This document shows, piece after piece, positions 23,565-33,548 of a DNA stretch of 64,000 nt. A program made the translations under genes and the position numbers. The notes beneath the pieces were generated by a model. The model had not been told where the DNA came from. It did no database searches and saw nothing but the letters and a program-made list of their open reading frames with translations. Source of the stretch: Methylobacterium aerolatum (GTDB taxonomy: Bacteria; Pseudomonadota; Alphaproteobacteria; Rhizobiales; Beijerinckiaceae); the NCBI RefSeq assembly GCF_022179085.1, contig NZ_BPQE01000013.1, forward strand, positions 1 through 64,000, in the 5' to 3' direction. Position 1 is the stretch's first letter. The number at the start of each line of letters is the position of its first letter.

Positions 23565-24665
23565 ATGCCGACACGGTCATTGATGCGCAAGATGCCGGAA
23601 GGGGAGATCGTCATCTCCCAGCGGGCCGTCTCCTCGCGCCACTTCCTCAAGCTGATCGAGGATACCGGGAAGGTCGGATTCTGGTCGGCGGACCTCGAGA
23701 GCGAGATGATCGAGGCGTCGCCGGGGCTGTACCGCATCCTCGGCCTCGACCCGGACGAGGATATCTCGTTCAGCATCATCATGGACATGATCCATCCCGA
23801 GGATCGGGCGGCACACGGGGACCAGATCTCGGTCCTGCGGGCCGGGCAGTCGGTCTGTCGCGAGTTCCGCGTCATCCGGCCGGATCGCACGCAACGCTGG
23901 CTCTTGCACCAAGCGGACGCGATCATCGGGCCCACGGGCCGGGCGAGCCAGGGCATCGGCGTCATTTTCGACGTGACGGCGCAGCATGATGCCATCAATT
24001 CGCTCATGCAGCGGCACGATCGGCTGAATGCACTCATCACTGCCACCGCCTCGGTGTTCTGGATCAACAAGGCGAACGGCGAACCGAGCGAGATGCCCCA
24101 ATGGATGGCGCTCACCGGGCAGAGCTACGGAGAAATGCAGGGGCTCGGCTGGCTCGATGCCGTCCACCCGGACGACCGCGCCCGGACCTTCGCCGCCTGG
24201 ACGACGGCGGTGGAGCACACCGCCCCCTACAACACGGAATACCGCGTCCAGTGCGCGGACGGCATCTACCGCTGGTTCAACGCCCGGGGCGCCCCGGTGC
24301 TCAACAGGGACGGCTCGGTGCGGGAATGGGTCGGCGTCTGTCTCAACGTCCCGGGCCGCAACCGCTACGGCGCGCCGGTCCCGGAGACCGGCGGGTCGGG
24401 GACGGTCACGCCGGATCTGCCGGTCAGCGACGGCGTGTTGACGCCGGGACAGGTCCGCGCGGCCCGGGGACTGACCAACCTGTCGAAGGACGAGTTGGCC
24501 GCGCGGGCGAACGTCTCCGTCTCGACAATCAACCGGCTGGAGGATCCCGGCTCGTCGGTGCGACCCCGCGCGGACACGATTCTGGCGGTGCGCTGCGCCC
24601 TCGAGCGGGCCGGCGTCGAGTTCACCTTCGAACCCGGCCGCAAGCCCGGCATCCGCGAGGTCTGA
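23565..24665 (+). CDS. PAS-PAS-XRE one-component transcriptional regulator
   Basis: A 366-residue product preceded by GGGAGC. Residues about 25-145 form a PAS fold with PAC segment (GFWSADLESEMIEASPGLYR, FRVIRPDRTQRWLLHQADA). Residues about 150-270 form a second PAS (ATASVFWINKANGEPSEMPQ, YRVQCADGIYRWFNARGAPV). Residues about 295-350 are an XRE-type HTH (TPGQVRAARGLTNLSKDELA, RANVSVSTINRLE). No kinase domain is present, so sensing and DNA binding are in one soluble protein. The XRE domain lies at the C-terminus behind two sensors. Targets are unknown; the next gene downstream is an autotransporter. Confidence 0.88.
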   Translation: MPTRSLMRKMPEGEIVISQRAVSSRHFLKLIEDTGKVGFWSADLESEMIEASPGLYRILGLDPDEDISFSIIMDMIHPEDRAAHGDQISVLRAGQSVCREFRVIRPDRTQRWLLHQADAIIGPTGRASQGIGVIFDVTAQHDAINSLMQRHDRLNALITATASVFWINKANGEPSEMPQWMALTGQSYGEMQGLGWLDAVHPDDRARTFAAWTTAVEHTAPYNTEYRVQCADGIYRWFNARGAPVLNRDGSVREWVGVCLNVPGRNRYGAPVPETGGSGTVTPDLPVSDGVLTPGQVRAARGLTNLSKDELAARANVSVSTINRLEDPGSSVRPRADTILAVRCALERAGVEFTFEPGRKPGIREV

Positions 24666-25362
24666 TCGCGGGCCACCCGCCCCGGCAGGCCCACCCCTCG
24701 CCCCTCGACGGAGGCGGCGGATGGGCCTTCTTCGTCCCGCATCCGGCGGGGCCGCAGTTCCATGCGGTCCCGGGCAACGCCCGTTGACGCGGACCTCGCC
24801 GTCCCGGCGAGAGCGGACAGACCATGAGAGAAGTCGCGCGCCCTGAGAGCCCGACCGGGCTGGTCCTGACGGCTTACGACCTCGCGTCGTCTTCGCAGGC
24901 GCACGCGAGGACGACGGGCGCGTGTGCATCCTCCCGCAGCGACTCTTGAGGGCTCCATAGTCCCGGATCGCTCCGCCGCCTCTCGGAAAGCCGGTTGAGC
25001 GGGTGCATGCCGGACACCGCGATCGAGTCCCCCGACCGGCGCGCTGCGGACCGGAGCGTCGCGACTGCCTCCCGCAACGGCGTCGGCGAGGCCCTCACGC
25101 CTCAATTGCCGATTACTCCCGCCTCTTCCTGCCAAACTTGCTTATTTTTCGTTCCTAATTGTCACATATAGTATTTCCTAAATACCCCACAACGGAGGAC
25201 CGTTACTTTCCTGCAACCGATGAAAATTTTGTGAGATCTACCCGTCCAATAGTATGGAGCGAATACGACACGTATGTGTATCTGAGCTGACTTGAGGTCG
25301 GAGCCCTTCCATCGGCGGAGGAGATGCTTCGACGGATCGAGTCAGTATCGGGGGAACGTGCC
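24666..25362. other. Long intergenic region before the autotransporter
   Basis: No gene is supported. GC-rich DNA to about 25110 gives way to an AT-rich tract (about 25125-25260) that probably holds the autotransporter promoter. A 74-codon minus-strand ORF at 24874-25098 was considered and rejected. Confidence 0.5.
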
Positions 25363-28300
25363 GTGAATAAGCCTGGGCGCGCAGACACTCTGCGCCATTC
25401 GCTCCTCGTGAGTTTGCCGGTCTGGGCTGCGGCGATCTCCGGCGCCCACGCCGCCTGCGCCCCCGCCGCTCCCAACAGCGGCGATACGGTCACCTGCTCT
25501 GACACGACCACGACCGGCTTCGTCGCGCCCGCCGGCGTCACCGGCCTGACCGTCAACATCCTGCAGGGCGCGACGGTCACCGGCTCGAACCAGACCGGCG
25601 GCAACGGCGCGAACCTCGCCTATTCCACCGTGCGCGCGAACGACGACAGCACGATCAACAACGCGGGCACGATCGCGATCACCGCGCCGCGCACCCGCGA
25701 CAACTTCGCGGTGAGCCTCTACGGCAGCGGCGTGACCCTCAACAACACCGGCACGATCTCGGCGGCGGCCACGACGATCGGCAACACGTTCCGCGTCTAC
25801 GGCGTCTACACCGGCGCCGACGGGGTGCCGGCCGGCACGGAGTTCGACGACCTCAGAGTCGTGAACAGCGGCACCATCGCCGTCACCCAGGCGGGCAACG
25901 GCCGGGCCCTCGGCATCTATGCGGGCGAGGACATCGACGAGTTGGTCGTCGTCAACAGCGGCACCATTTCGGCGACCCGCGCCGCCACGGCCACCGCGAC
26001 GAACCAAGCCGTCGCCGGCATCGATTCCGACGACGACGTCGAGTCCCTCACGGTCCGCAACACGGGTCGGATCACCGCCTCGGGGGTCAACACCCGCGCC
26101 ATCAACGGGCGCGCCTCGTCCTATACGATCGTCAACAGCGGGACGATCGAGAACCTGGGCACCGACTCCGGCTCGGCCGCCATCGCGACCTATTCGGGCA
26201 CCACCGTCCAGCCCTACAACACCTCCATCACCAACACGGCGACGGGCGTCATCAACGGCAACATCCGCATCACGGATGTCGACCAGCAGACCGCCGCGAG
26301 CAACGTGATCAACCGCCGGAACGGGCAGATCACCAACGACGGCACGATCAACGGCAGCCTGATCTTCGGCCAGGGCAATCAGACCATCGCCAACAACGGC
26401 ACGATCAGCGGCAACATCTCTTTCCTCGACGTCGGGACGGCCGGCCAGGTTGCGGGCTCGGTGAACACCATCACCCTCGGAACGGCCTCGGTGATTGGCG
26501 GCGCCATCACCGCGCGGGGCCTCGGCACGAACAGCCTCGTCCTGACGGACGTGGCCGGGGGAGCCGGCAACGGCGGCGGCGCTCCTGACGACGACGATGA
26601 CGACGACGGGCCCGCCCCGGCGGCTCCGACGACCGGCAGCGGACGCGGCACCCTCGCGAGCAACGTGAGCGGCTTCACGACCCTCACGGTGACGGCCGGC
26701 GACTGGACCCTCTCCGCGGGCACGACTCAGACCTTCTCGCAGGGCGCCGCCATCAACGGCGGCTCACTCACCGTCGATTCCACCCTCAACGCCGACACCA
26801 CCGTGGGCCAGAGCGGCACCCTGGCCGGCAACGGCCAGATCAACGGCTTCGTCTCGAACTTCGGCGTGGTCATGCCGGGTTCGGCCGCGGTGCCCTACGG
26901 CACGCTCACGATCAACGGCGGATACCAGCAGGACGGCGGCGCGCAGCTCACCATCGCCGGACGGGCCGACGGCAGCAATTCCAAGCTCCTGGTCAACGGC
27001 GCGGCCACGCTGGGCGGCACCCTCCAGTTCGTGGCGGCGGCGGGCGCCTATGCGCCGGGCACGCGCTACACCGTGGTGACGGCCACGGGCGGCTTCGACA
27101 ACACCCGGTTCGACCTCGTCACGAAGGTCGGGCTGCCGACGCTCCTCGCGCCGGTCGCCTCCTACGACGCCAACAACGTCTTCCTGACCCTGCAGCAGCA
27201 GAGCTTCGGCCTGGTGGCGCAGACGCCGAACCAGCGCGCCGTGGCGCGCGGCCTCGATGCCCTGCTCGCCAACAACGTGGGCGCCCTCACCTTCCTCGAC
27301 AACCAGAGCGACCGGGCCCTCTCGGCCATCCTCGAACGGGTCGCGGGCCAGGGCTACGCCTCGATGGCGGACCCGCAGTTCCGGGTGGGCCGGGCCTTCA
27401 CCAACGCCCTCATGGCGCGGGCCTATACCGGTGTGTTCGAATCCGGTGCGACCGGCTTCACCCTTCCCCCGGCCACCTACGCGGCGGACGTGCCGAACCG
27501 CGGCCCGGTGCCGGAGCCCCGCTTCGTCACGACCAATCGCGGCTACGGCGTGTGGGCCACGGGCTACGGCCAGACCGGCACCGTCACGGGCACGGCCGTC
27601 GCCTCGGCGCGCGACGAGACCATCGGCGGCGTCGCGGCCGGCATCGACATGCACCCGGGGACCGGCAGCTTCATCGGTCTCGCCGCCGGCTACGGTTCGG
27701 TGGACGTCACCCTGAAGCAAACGGGCGAGCGCGCCCACACCGACAACGCCCAGGTCGGACTCTACGGCGGCATCGCCAGCGGCCCGCTCTACGCCACGGC
27801 GGCGGTGGGCTACGCCCATGCCGACGGTCAGCTCAACCGCTCCCTGGCCGGCCTCCAGACCCTCCAGCCGGGCGGCGCCCGGGGCAAGCTGACCGGCGAC
27901 CAGTTCCTCTCGGCCGGCGAGGCGGGCTACCGCTACATCTACGCCCGCGATGCGTCGCTGACGCCCTTCGTCGGGTTCCAGGTCTCGACCTTCAGCCAGG
28001 ACCGGGTCACCGAGACAGGAGGCCTGTTCGCGCTCAACGTCGGGGCCAGGGACTTCCTCTCCGCGCGGTCCCAGATCGGCGCGCGGGTGGAGCATTTCGC
28101 GGATCTCAACGGCGTTCCGGTGACCTTCGCAATCAAGGGCGCCTACGTTCACGACTTCGCCGACGTGGCCCGCACCATCCAGTCGAGCTTCAGCTTGGCG
28201 CCGACGGTGCCGTTCCTCGTCCAGGGGCGGCGCCTCGACCGGGATCGCGCCCTGGTGGGAGCCGGCGTCTCCGCCGCCCTCGCCCAGGGCTGGATCGGCT

Positions 28301-28377
28301 TCCTCAGCTACGACGCGGAGATCGCCGCCACCGACACGATCCAGGCCGGACGAGCCGGAGCGCGCTACAGCTTCTGA
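25363..28377 (+). CDS. Classical (type Va) autotransporter
   Basis: A 1,004-residue product from GTG 25363, chosen for GGGGGA 7 bases upstream; an ATG at 25324 adds 13 residues. The signal peptide ends at ISGAHA. The passenger is built of short Asn/Gly/Thr beta-helix repeats (INNAGTIAI, LNNTGTISA, VNSGTI). An acidic run DDDDDDDG falls near residue 410. The autotransporter barrel domain begins about residue 720 (GYGVWATGYGQTG) and ends in the typical aromatic C-terminus GARYSF. The barrel should sit in the outer membrane and display the passenger. No catalytic triad was seen, so adhesion is more likely than proteolysis. A strong terminator follows. Confidence 0.95.
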   Translation: MNKPGRADTLRHSLLVSLPVWAAAISGAHAACAPAAPNSGDTVTCSDTTTTGFVAPAGVTGLTVNILQGATVTGSNQTGGNGANLAYSTVRANDDSTINNAGTIAITAPRTRDNFAVSLYGSGVTLNNTGTISAAATTIGNTFRVYGVYTGADGVPAGTEFDDLRVVNSGTIAVTQAGNGRALGIYAGEDIDELVVVNSGTISATRAATATATNQAVAGIDSDDDVESLTVRNTGRITASGVNTRAINGRASSYTIVNSGTIENLGTDSGSAAIATYSGTTVQPYNTSITNTATGVINGNIRITDVDQQTAASNVINRRNGQITNDGTINGSLIFGQGNQTIANNGTISGNISFLDVGTAGQVAGSVNTITLGTASVIGGAITARGLGTNSLVLTDVAGGAGNGGGAPDDDDDDDGPAPAAPTTGSGRGTLASNVSGFTTLTVTAGDWTLSAGTTQTFSQGAAINGGSLTVDSTLNADTTVGQSGTLAGNGQINGFVSNFGVVMPGSAAVPYGTLTINGGYQQDGGAQLTIAGRADGSNSKLLVNGAATLGGTLQFVAAAGAYAPGTRYTVVTATGGFDNTRFDLVTKVGLPTLLAPVASYDANNVFLTLQQQSFGLVAQTPNQRAVARGLDALLANNVGALTFLDNQSDRALSAILERVAGQGYASMADPQFRVGRAFTNALMARAYTGVFESGATGFTLPPATYAADVPNRGPVPEPRFVTTNRGYGVWATGYGQTGTVTGTAVASARDETIGGVAAGIDMHPGTGSFIGLAAGYGSVDVTLKQTGERAHTDNAQVGLYGGIASGPLYATAAVGYAHADGQLNRSLAGLQTLQPGGARGKLTGDQFLSAGEAGYRYIYARDASLTPFVGFQVSTFSQDRVTETGGLFALNVGARDFLSARSQIGARVEHFADLNGVPVTFAIKGAYVHDFADVARTIQSSFSLAPTVPFLVQGRRLDRDRALVGAGVSAALAQGWIGFLSYDAEIAATDTIQAGRAGARYSF

Positions 28378-28399
28378 GCCCGATCCTCCGGGGACGACC

Positions 28400-28434
28400 A
28401 TGGCCGGGGCGGAGCTTTCCGCCCCGGCCATTTT
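28400..28434 (+). terminator. Intrinsic terminator after the autotransporter
   Basis: ATGGCCGGGGCGGA and TCCGCCCCGGCCAT form a perfect 14-bp stem around a GCTT loop, followed by TTTT. It lies 22 bp past the autotransporter stop and 17 bp before the end of the convergent nhaA, so the hairpin may serve both strands. Confidence 0.9.
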
Positions 28435-28450
28435 GCCGACGGGTCCCGTC

Positions 28451-29659
28451 TCAGCGCGGGGCCGGGCGAGCCGGGGCGAGGCGCAGCACCAGCGCGCCGG
28501 CGACCATGCAGGCGAGCGAGCCGACCAGCACGCCGACCTTCGTCTCGGCCTCGAGTTCGGGGGTCTTGGCGAAGGCCAGAAGGCCGATGAACAGGCTCAT
28601 GGTGAAGCCGACCCCGCACAGGAGCGACACGCCGTAGACCTGCCACCACCCGGCATGGGCTGGGCGCTGCGCCAGCCCGAGCCTCACGGCGGCGAGCACG
28701 AAGCCGAACACGCCGACCTGCTTGCCCACGAACAGGCCGAGCGCCACGCCCAGCGTCACCGGATCGAGGAGCATCCGCGGTGTGATCCCCGCCAGCGACA
28801 CGCCCGCGTTGGCGAAGCCGAAGACCGGCAGGATCAGGTAGGCCGACCAGGGCTGGACCGCGTGCTCCAGGACGTGCAGCGGCGAGGTCGGATCGTCCGG
28901 CTTACCGGCGCTGAGGCGCAGCGGGATGATCAAGGCCAGCAGCACCCCGGCGATGGTCGCGTGGATGCCTGAGGCGAGAACGAACATCCAGAGGACGACG
29001 CCGAGACCCAGGTAGGGCCACAGGCGCGCCACGCCGGCCCTGTTGAGTCCGTAGAGGATGGCGAGCGTCACCCCGGCCCCGCCCAGCATCGGAAGCGACA
29101 GTTCGGCCGTGTAGAACAGGGCGATGATGAGCACGGCGCCGAGGTCGTCGATGATGGCGAGCGCCGTCAGGAAGATCTTCAGGGAGACCGGCACACGGGG
29201 TCCGAGCAGGGCCAGCACCCCGAGCGCGAAGGCGATGTCGGTGGCGGCCGGGATCGCCCAGCCCCGCAGCGTTCCGGGCGAGTTCCAGTTCACGGCGGCG
29301 TAGACGAGGGCGGGCGTGGCCATGCCGCCGAGGGCGGCGAGCCCCGGCAGCACCCGGTCGGGCCACGTGCGCAGGCGCCCGTCGAGCACCTCGCGCTTGA
29401 TCTCCAGCCCGACGAGCAGGAAGAACACCGCCATCAGGGCGTCGTTGATCCAGTGCAGGAGCGACAACGGGCCGAGATAGGTCTTCAGGGCGGCGAAGTA
29501 GGTCTCGGCCAGCGGCGAGTTGGCGACGGCCAGCGCCAGCGCGGCGCTGCCCATCAGGACGAGGCCGCCGCCTGCCTCGCTCGTCAGGGCGTGGCGCAGG
29601 GCGGACAGGGGACGGCGGCGCGTCCGCTGGACGGCGTGGTGATGCGATGACACGGACAC
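28451..29659 (-). CDS. nhaA: Na+/H+ antiporter NhaA
   Basis: A 402-residue protein from GTG 29659 with GGGAG just upstream; earlier codons translate as unconvincing Arg-rich sequence. Twelve or so membrane segments carry family hallmarks including [20 protein letters not shown] near the start, [19 protein letters not shown] and [19 protein letters not shown]. The last of these contains the adjacent Asp pair that binds and exchanges Na+ and H+. It exports sodium using the proton gradient. It is monocistronic here. Confidence 0.96.
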   Translation of the reverse strand: MSVSSHHHAVQRTRRRPLSALRHALTSEAGGGLVLMGSAALALAVANSPLAETYFAALKTYLGPLSLLHWINDALMAVFFLLVGLEIKREVLDGRLRTWPDRVLPGLAALGGMATPALVYAAVNWNSPGTLRGWAIPAATDIAFALGVLALLGPRVPVSLKIFLTALAIIDDLGAVLIIALFYTAELSLPMLGGAGVTLAILYGLNRAGVARLWPYLGLGVVLWMFVLASGIHATIAGVLLALIIPLRLSAGKPDDPTSPLHVLEHAVQPWSAYLILPVFGFANAGVSLAGITPRMLLDPVTLGVALGLFVGKQVGVFGFVLAAVRLGLAQRPAHAGWWQVYGVSLLCGVGFTMSLFIGLLAFAKTPELEAETKVGVLVGSLACMVAGALVLRLAPARPAPR

Positions 29660-29906
29660 GGGTCTCCCGCGCTGGCGGCCCGACCAGCGCTCGACCTGCC
29701 GGCCCGACCGACGGACCGCGCACCCATGGCGGCCTATCGCACCGAAATCACGCGGGCACAACCCGTATCCGCCCCGCCGCCCGGGTGGAAAGCCGGGCGT
29801 GCATCCCACCCGATGATCTTAAATTGAATTTTACAATACCGCCGACAAGCACCCTTGCATCGATTTCAGCAATTCAATAACTTTCGGACCAACAAAGGAG
29901 GATACG

Positions 29907-30338
29907 ATGCGCGGTTGTATTTCTATTCCTGTTGTTGCCATCGCGATGTCGATCTTCGCAAGTTCCGTCTTGGCGGATACGCTGCAAACCGACGCTCAAA
30001 ATGCCGCGACCAAGTGGGACGAAGCCTACAACAGCGGCGACATGGAAACCCTGGGCAAACTCTATACCTCCGATGCCATCGTCATCACCAAGGGGATGCC
30101 GCAATCGGGCGAAGGCATACGGACGTTCTTCTCGGGCCTCAAAGCAAAGGGCTGGGAGGACCACAGGACGACCGTGAAGACGGCCCTTCCGAAGGACAAC
30201 CTGTTGATCGTATCGGGCCGCTGGGAGATGGCCGGCCCGGCCGAGGGCGGCGCCAAGAAGAAGTTCGAGGGCAACTGGGTCAACGTTCTGGAGAAGCGCG
30301 ACGGCGCTTGGCGCACGGTCCTGCACACCTGGAACTGA
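29907..30338 (+). CDS. Secreted SnoaL/NTF2-like protein
   Basis: A 143-residue protein with AAAGGAGG upstream and a signal peptide (SIPVVAIAMSIFASSVLA). The mature part matches the DUF4440/SnoaL cone fold: WDEAYNSGDMETLGKLYTSD near its start and a terminal GAWRTVLHTWN. Such domains bind small hydrophobic ligands or act as simple catalysts; the periplasmic version has no known role. It stands alone behind an AT-rich promoter. Confidence 0.85.
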   Translation: MRGCISIPVVAIAMSIFASSVLADTLQTDAQNAATKWDEAYNSGDMETLGKLYTSDAIVITKGMPQSGEGIRTFFSGLKAKGWEDHRTTVKTALPKDNLLIVSGRWEMAGPAEGGAKKKFEGNWVNVLEKRDGAWRTVLHTWN

Positions 30339-30486
30339 CCGCGGGCGCGCAAGCCGCCTTGCGTCGTTTCCCACGCCGTCCCGTGCGCGGAGGGACGCGA
30401 TCCGGGCCGCCTCCGATCGTGCGTGGCGCCGCCCCGGATCGCCTCGCTCCGCCCGCAGGGACGGCGGGAATCGTCCCGGCGTCCCG

Positions 30487-31245
30487 TCAGACCTCCGCCA
30501 CGACGATCCGCGCGCCCGCCCCGGTCAAGGCGTGCCGTGCGGCCTGGGAGGCGCGGGCGTCGGTCACGAGCGTCCAGCGACGGGGCAAGGGCGCCCAGGC
30601 CATCTGCTCCGCGCGGCCGAGCTTGCCGGCGGTGGCGAGCACGATCATGTCGCCGGCCTGCGCCATCATCGCGGATTTGAGGGCGACTTGATCGAGGCTC
30701 GCCTCGCACAATCCGCGTCCCGCCACGACCCCGTCCGCGCTCGTCACCATGCGGTCGGCCGTCAGCCTCCGGAGCGCATCGACGGCCAGGGGTCCGACGG
30801 TGCTCATGCTCGTCGCCCGCAAGCCGCCGCCGAGGACGATCAGGTCGATGCCGGGGGCGCGGGCGAGATAGGGTAGCAACGCAAGGTTGTTCGTGATGAT
30901 GCGAAGGCGCCGGTCCAGGAGGAGGCGGCCGAAGGCCGTCACCGTGGAGCCGGCATCCAGGATCAGGGTTTCGCCGTCCTCGATCAGCGCCAGGGCCGCC
31001 CGCGCGATGGCCTGCTTCTCCGGCCCGTCGATGGCGAGCCTCTGGTCCAGGGTGGTTTCGAGGGGGCTTCCTGCGAGGATGGCGCCGCCGTAAGTCCGCC
31101 GAACGGCCTTGGTGTCCGACAGGTGCTGGAGGTCCCGCCGCACGGTAGAGGCCGAGACGCCGAATCGCCGTGCGAGATCGTCCACGTCGATCTCGCCGAG
31201 CTCCAGCGCCGCCAAGAGCCGCGCACGGCGTTCCGTCCCCCGCAT
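30487..31245 (-). CDS. DeoR-family regulator of the acid-sugar cluster
   Basis: A 252-residue protein from ATG 31245. The N-terminal HTH (RRARLLAALELGEIDVDDLA, FGVSASTVRRDLQHL) leads to a DeoR sensor domain with TLILDAGSTVTAFGRLL and ITNNLALLPYL. These domains bind phosphorylated sugars. It is the last gene of a minus-strand set with pdxA2, the DUF1537 kinase and the permease, and is a likely repressor of that set. Likely binding sites are the TGCGCA repeats at 34631-34685. Confidence 0.93.
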   Translation of the reverse strand: MRGTERRARLLAALELGEIDVDDLARRFGVSASTVRRDLQHLSDTKAVRRTYGGAILAGSPLETTLDQRLAIDGPEKQAIARAALALIEDGETLILDAGSTVTAFGRLLLDRRLRIITNNLALLPYLARAPGIDLIVLGGGLRATSMSTVGPLAVDALRRLTADRMVTSADGVVAGRGLCEASLDQVALKSAMMAQAGDMIVLATAGKLGRAEQMAWAPLPRRWTLVTDARASQAARHALTGAGARIVVAEV

Positions 31246-31304
31246 CCCGGTGTCGTCTCCCCCCGCCCGCGACGGGCGGCCGCCGATTAATGCCGGGGCA
31301 GAGG

Positions 31305-32306
31305 TCAGGCCGCCAGCGATTTCGGCGCGAGGTCCACTGCCTGCCGCAGGGCCTCGATCAGGCTCCGCTCGTCCGCTTGGCCCGTGCCCGCGATGTCGAA
31401 GGCGGTGCCGTGATCGACCGAGGTGCGGATCACGGGCAGGCCGACGGTGATGTTCACCCCGGCTTCGAGGCCGAGGACCTTGATCGGGCCATGGCCCTGG
31501 TCGTGATACATGGCGACGACCATGTCGTAGTCGCCCCGCCCCGCGAGGAAGAACAGCGTGTCGGCCGGCAGCGGGCCGCGCACGTCCCACCCCCTGGCCC
31601 GGCACGCCTCCACCGCCGGGGCGATCTTCTCCGCCTCCTCGCCGTGGCCGAACAGCCCGTTCTCGCCGGCATGGGGATTGATGGCGCAGACGCCGATCTT
31701 CGGGTCGGCGATTCCGGCCTTCACGAGGACGGCGTGCCCCCGCGCGATGACCCGCTCCACGAGACCCGGTTCGATCCGGGCGATGGCGTCGATCAGGCCG
31801 ATATGGGTGGTGACGTGGATCACCCGCAGCTTGGGCGAGACCAGCATCATCGAGACCTCCGGCGTGCCGGTCAGGTGCGCCAGCATCTCGGTGTGGCCGG
31901 GGAACTTGCGGCCCGCGGCGTGCAGCGCCTCCTTGGACAGGGGCGCCGTGCAGATCCCCTGGGCCGCGCCCGCCTGTACGATCTCCACCGCCTTCGCGAT
32001 GCACCGGTAGGCCGTCTCGCCCGCCACGGCCGAGACGCGGCCGAAGGGCAGGTCGGCGGGGACGCATTTCAGGTCCACGCACTGCACGGCGTTGACGCCG
32101 AAATCGGCCTCGGCCGCCGCGCCCAGCGACGCGACCGCGGTGTCGGCCCCGACGATGCGGCCCGCCTGCCGCAGGCGCTCGGCATCGCCGATCACCAGCG
32201 GGCGGCAGAGGTTGTGGACGTCCTGGTGGGCCAGGGCCTTCATGATGATCTCCGGCCCGATGCCGGCGGGATCGCCCATGGTGATCGCGATGGTCGGACG
32301 GGTCAT
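31305..32306 (-). CDS. pdxA2: PdxA2-like 4-phospho-acid-sugar dehydrogenase
   Basis: A 333-residue protein with PdxA-family marks: TIAITMGDPAGIGPEI, the metal ligands in the VTTHIGLIDAI and YHDQGHGPIKVLG segments, and VDHGTAFDIAGTG. Because it overlaps a DUF1537 kinase gene by 4 bases, it is most likely PdxA2, which oxidises and decarboxylates D-threonate or D-erythronate 4-phosphate to dihydroxyacetone phosphate, and not the vitamin B6 enzyme. The paralogue choice is inference from context. Confidence 0.9.
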   Translation of the reverse strand: MTRPTIAITMGDPAGIGPEIIMKALAHQDVHNLCRPLVIGDAERLRQAGRIVGADTAVASLGAAAEADFGVNAVQCVDLKCVPADLPFGRVSAVAGETAYRCIAKAVEIVQAGAAQGICTAPLSKEALHAAGRKFPGHTEMLAHLTGTPEVSMMLVSPKLRVIHVTTHIGLIDAIARIEPGLVERVIARGHAVLVKAGIADPKIGVCAINPHAGENGLFGHGEEAEKIAPAVEACRARGWDVRGPLPADTLFFLAGRGDYDMVVAMYHDQGHGPIKVLGLEAGVNITVGLPVIRTSVDHGTAFDIAGTGQADERSLIEALRQAVDLAPKSLAA

Positions 32307-33547
32307 GTCAGACTTCCTTCGGTTCGCACTGCGCGCAGGCGGTCTCGGATGCGGAGGAGGCTGTCGGCGTCGCCGAAGGCGCCCGCCTTGGTCGCGATGG
32401 GGATCGAGAGCCGCCCCAGGGTCAGGCCGAGCGAGACGCCGGGCTCGATCTCGTCCGCGAGGTGGATGCCCCGGATGTCGAGGCGTGTCAGGAGGGCGGC
32501 GGCGGTCTCGCCACCGGTGGCGGCGAGGGCGCCGATCCGCCCGGCGACGGGCGCGAGCGCCTCGGCCAGGGCGTGGGCCAGCCTCGGGCCGAGGCTCATG
32601 TCGGGCTCGCCCGCGAGCACGATCTCCACCAGGGCATCGTCGCCGGACGCGAGCCGCGCCGCCACCCTTGTCGCCAGCTCCGCCCGCCCCTGCGGTTCCG
32701 CGAGGAGCGTCTGCGGCGTGACGGGCAGGTGCAGGACGGCGCCGCCGGACACGAGGCGCCGGGCGGCGGCCCGGGACACTTCCGACATCGAGCCGACCAC
32801 GAGCAGCGTGCCGCCCCCGTTCGGCCCGGTGCGAACCGGGTCGGCCGCCCGGGGCGGCAGCGCGGCGGCGAGGGCATGGGCCAGCCCGGCGCTGCCGATG
32901 AAGAAGGCCGTGTCTCCCATCGCCAGCCCGGCTTGCGCGATGCGGCGCAGATCGTCGTCGGTCTCGGCGTCGCAGACGGCGATGTGGCCGCCCGTGGCGC
33001 CCGCCTCCGCCAACGCATCGTCCAGCGCTCCGTCGCGGATCGTCGCCAGCGGCAGCGTCCGCGACGCGAGGCCGGCGGTGGCGAGCATCGCGCCGAGGTC
33101 GGCGCTGTCGTAGCGATGGTCGCGCCGCCAGACCTCCGTCTCCTCCAGCGGGCGCCCGCCCACCCGGACGCGACCGCCGACCGTGGTCCGGCCGGTGCCC
33201 GGGAAGGCCGGCGCGAGGATCCCGAACGCCGATCCATGGGTGCGCCGGAGGTGGGCCAGGGTCGCCGCGATCTCGGCGGCGGGCTGCCCCCGCAGGGTCG
33301 AATCGATCTTCTTGAACACGCGGCGGCCTTCGCCGGGGAGCTGCCGCAGCAGCGCCGCATGGCGTCGCGCGGCCTCGGCCTCGGCGAGACCGCGGCTGTC
33401 CGCATCGTAGGACAGGACCGGGACGGCCTCGTCCCACGCCGCCTGACCCCAGACGACGGCGGCGGCGCGGCCGCGTCGCCGGAACGCGATGGCGCAGTCG
33501 GCGGCGCCGGTGAGGTCGTCGGCGAGGATGAGCCACCGCGGATCCAT
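32303..33547 (-). CDS. DUF1537 four-carbon acid sugar kinase
   Basis: A 414-residue protein from ATG 33547 starting MDPRWLILADDLTGAADCAI, the N-terminal signature of the OtnK/DtnK family. FKKIDSTLRGQPAAEIAATL (substrate domain) and the C-terminal ATGGETAAALLTRLDIRGI (nucleotide domain) follow. It phosphorylates four-carbon aldonic acids such as threonate or erythronate at C4. It is coupled by ATGA overlap to pdxA2 and lies one base after the permease stop. Confidence 0.93.
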   Translation of the reverse strand: MDPRWLILADDLTGAADCAIAFRRRGRAAAVVWGQAAWDEAVPVLSYDADSRGLAEAEAARRHAALLRQLPGEGRRVFKKIDSTLRGQPAAEIAATLAHLRRTHGSAFGILAPAFPGTGRTTVGGRVRVGGRPLEETEVWRRDHRYDSADLGAMLATAGLASRTLPLATIRDGALDDALAEAGATGGHIAVCDAETDDDLRRIAQAGLAMGDTAFFIGSAGLAHALAAALPPRAADPVRTGPNGGGTLLVVGSMSEVSRAAARRLVSGGAVLHLPVTPQTLLAEPQGRAELATRVAARLASGDDALVEIVLAGEPDMSLGPRLAHALAEALAPVAGRIGALAATGGETAAALLTRLDIRGIHLADEIEPGVSLGLTLGRLSIPIATKAGAFGDADSLLRIRDRLRAVRTEGSLT

Positions 33548-33548
33548 G

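Noticed and set aside
24874-25098. 74-codon minus-strand ORF with GTG start
   Set aside because: No good ribosome site, Arg/Ser-rich composition and no recognisable fold; kept only as an intergenic remark.
30487-32082. Single long ORF covering the DeoR regulator and part of pdxA2
   Set aside because: The DeoR HTH clearly begins at ATG 31245; the upstream part is Arg/Gly-rich antisense-style sequence in the wrong frame of pdxA2.
31305-32306. PdxA of vitamin B6 synthesis
   Set aside because: Overlap with a DUF1537 kinase and lack of other B6 genes favour the PdxA2 catabolic paralogue.
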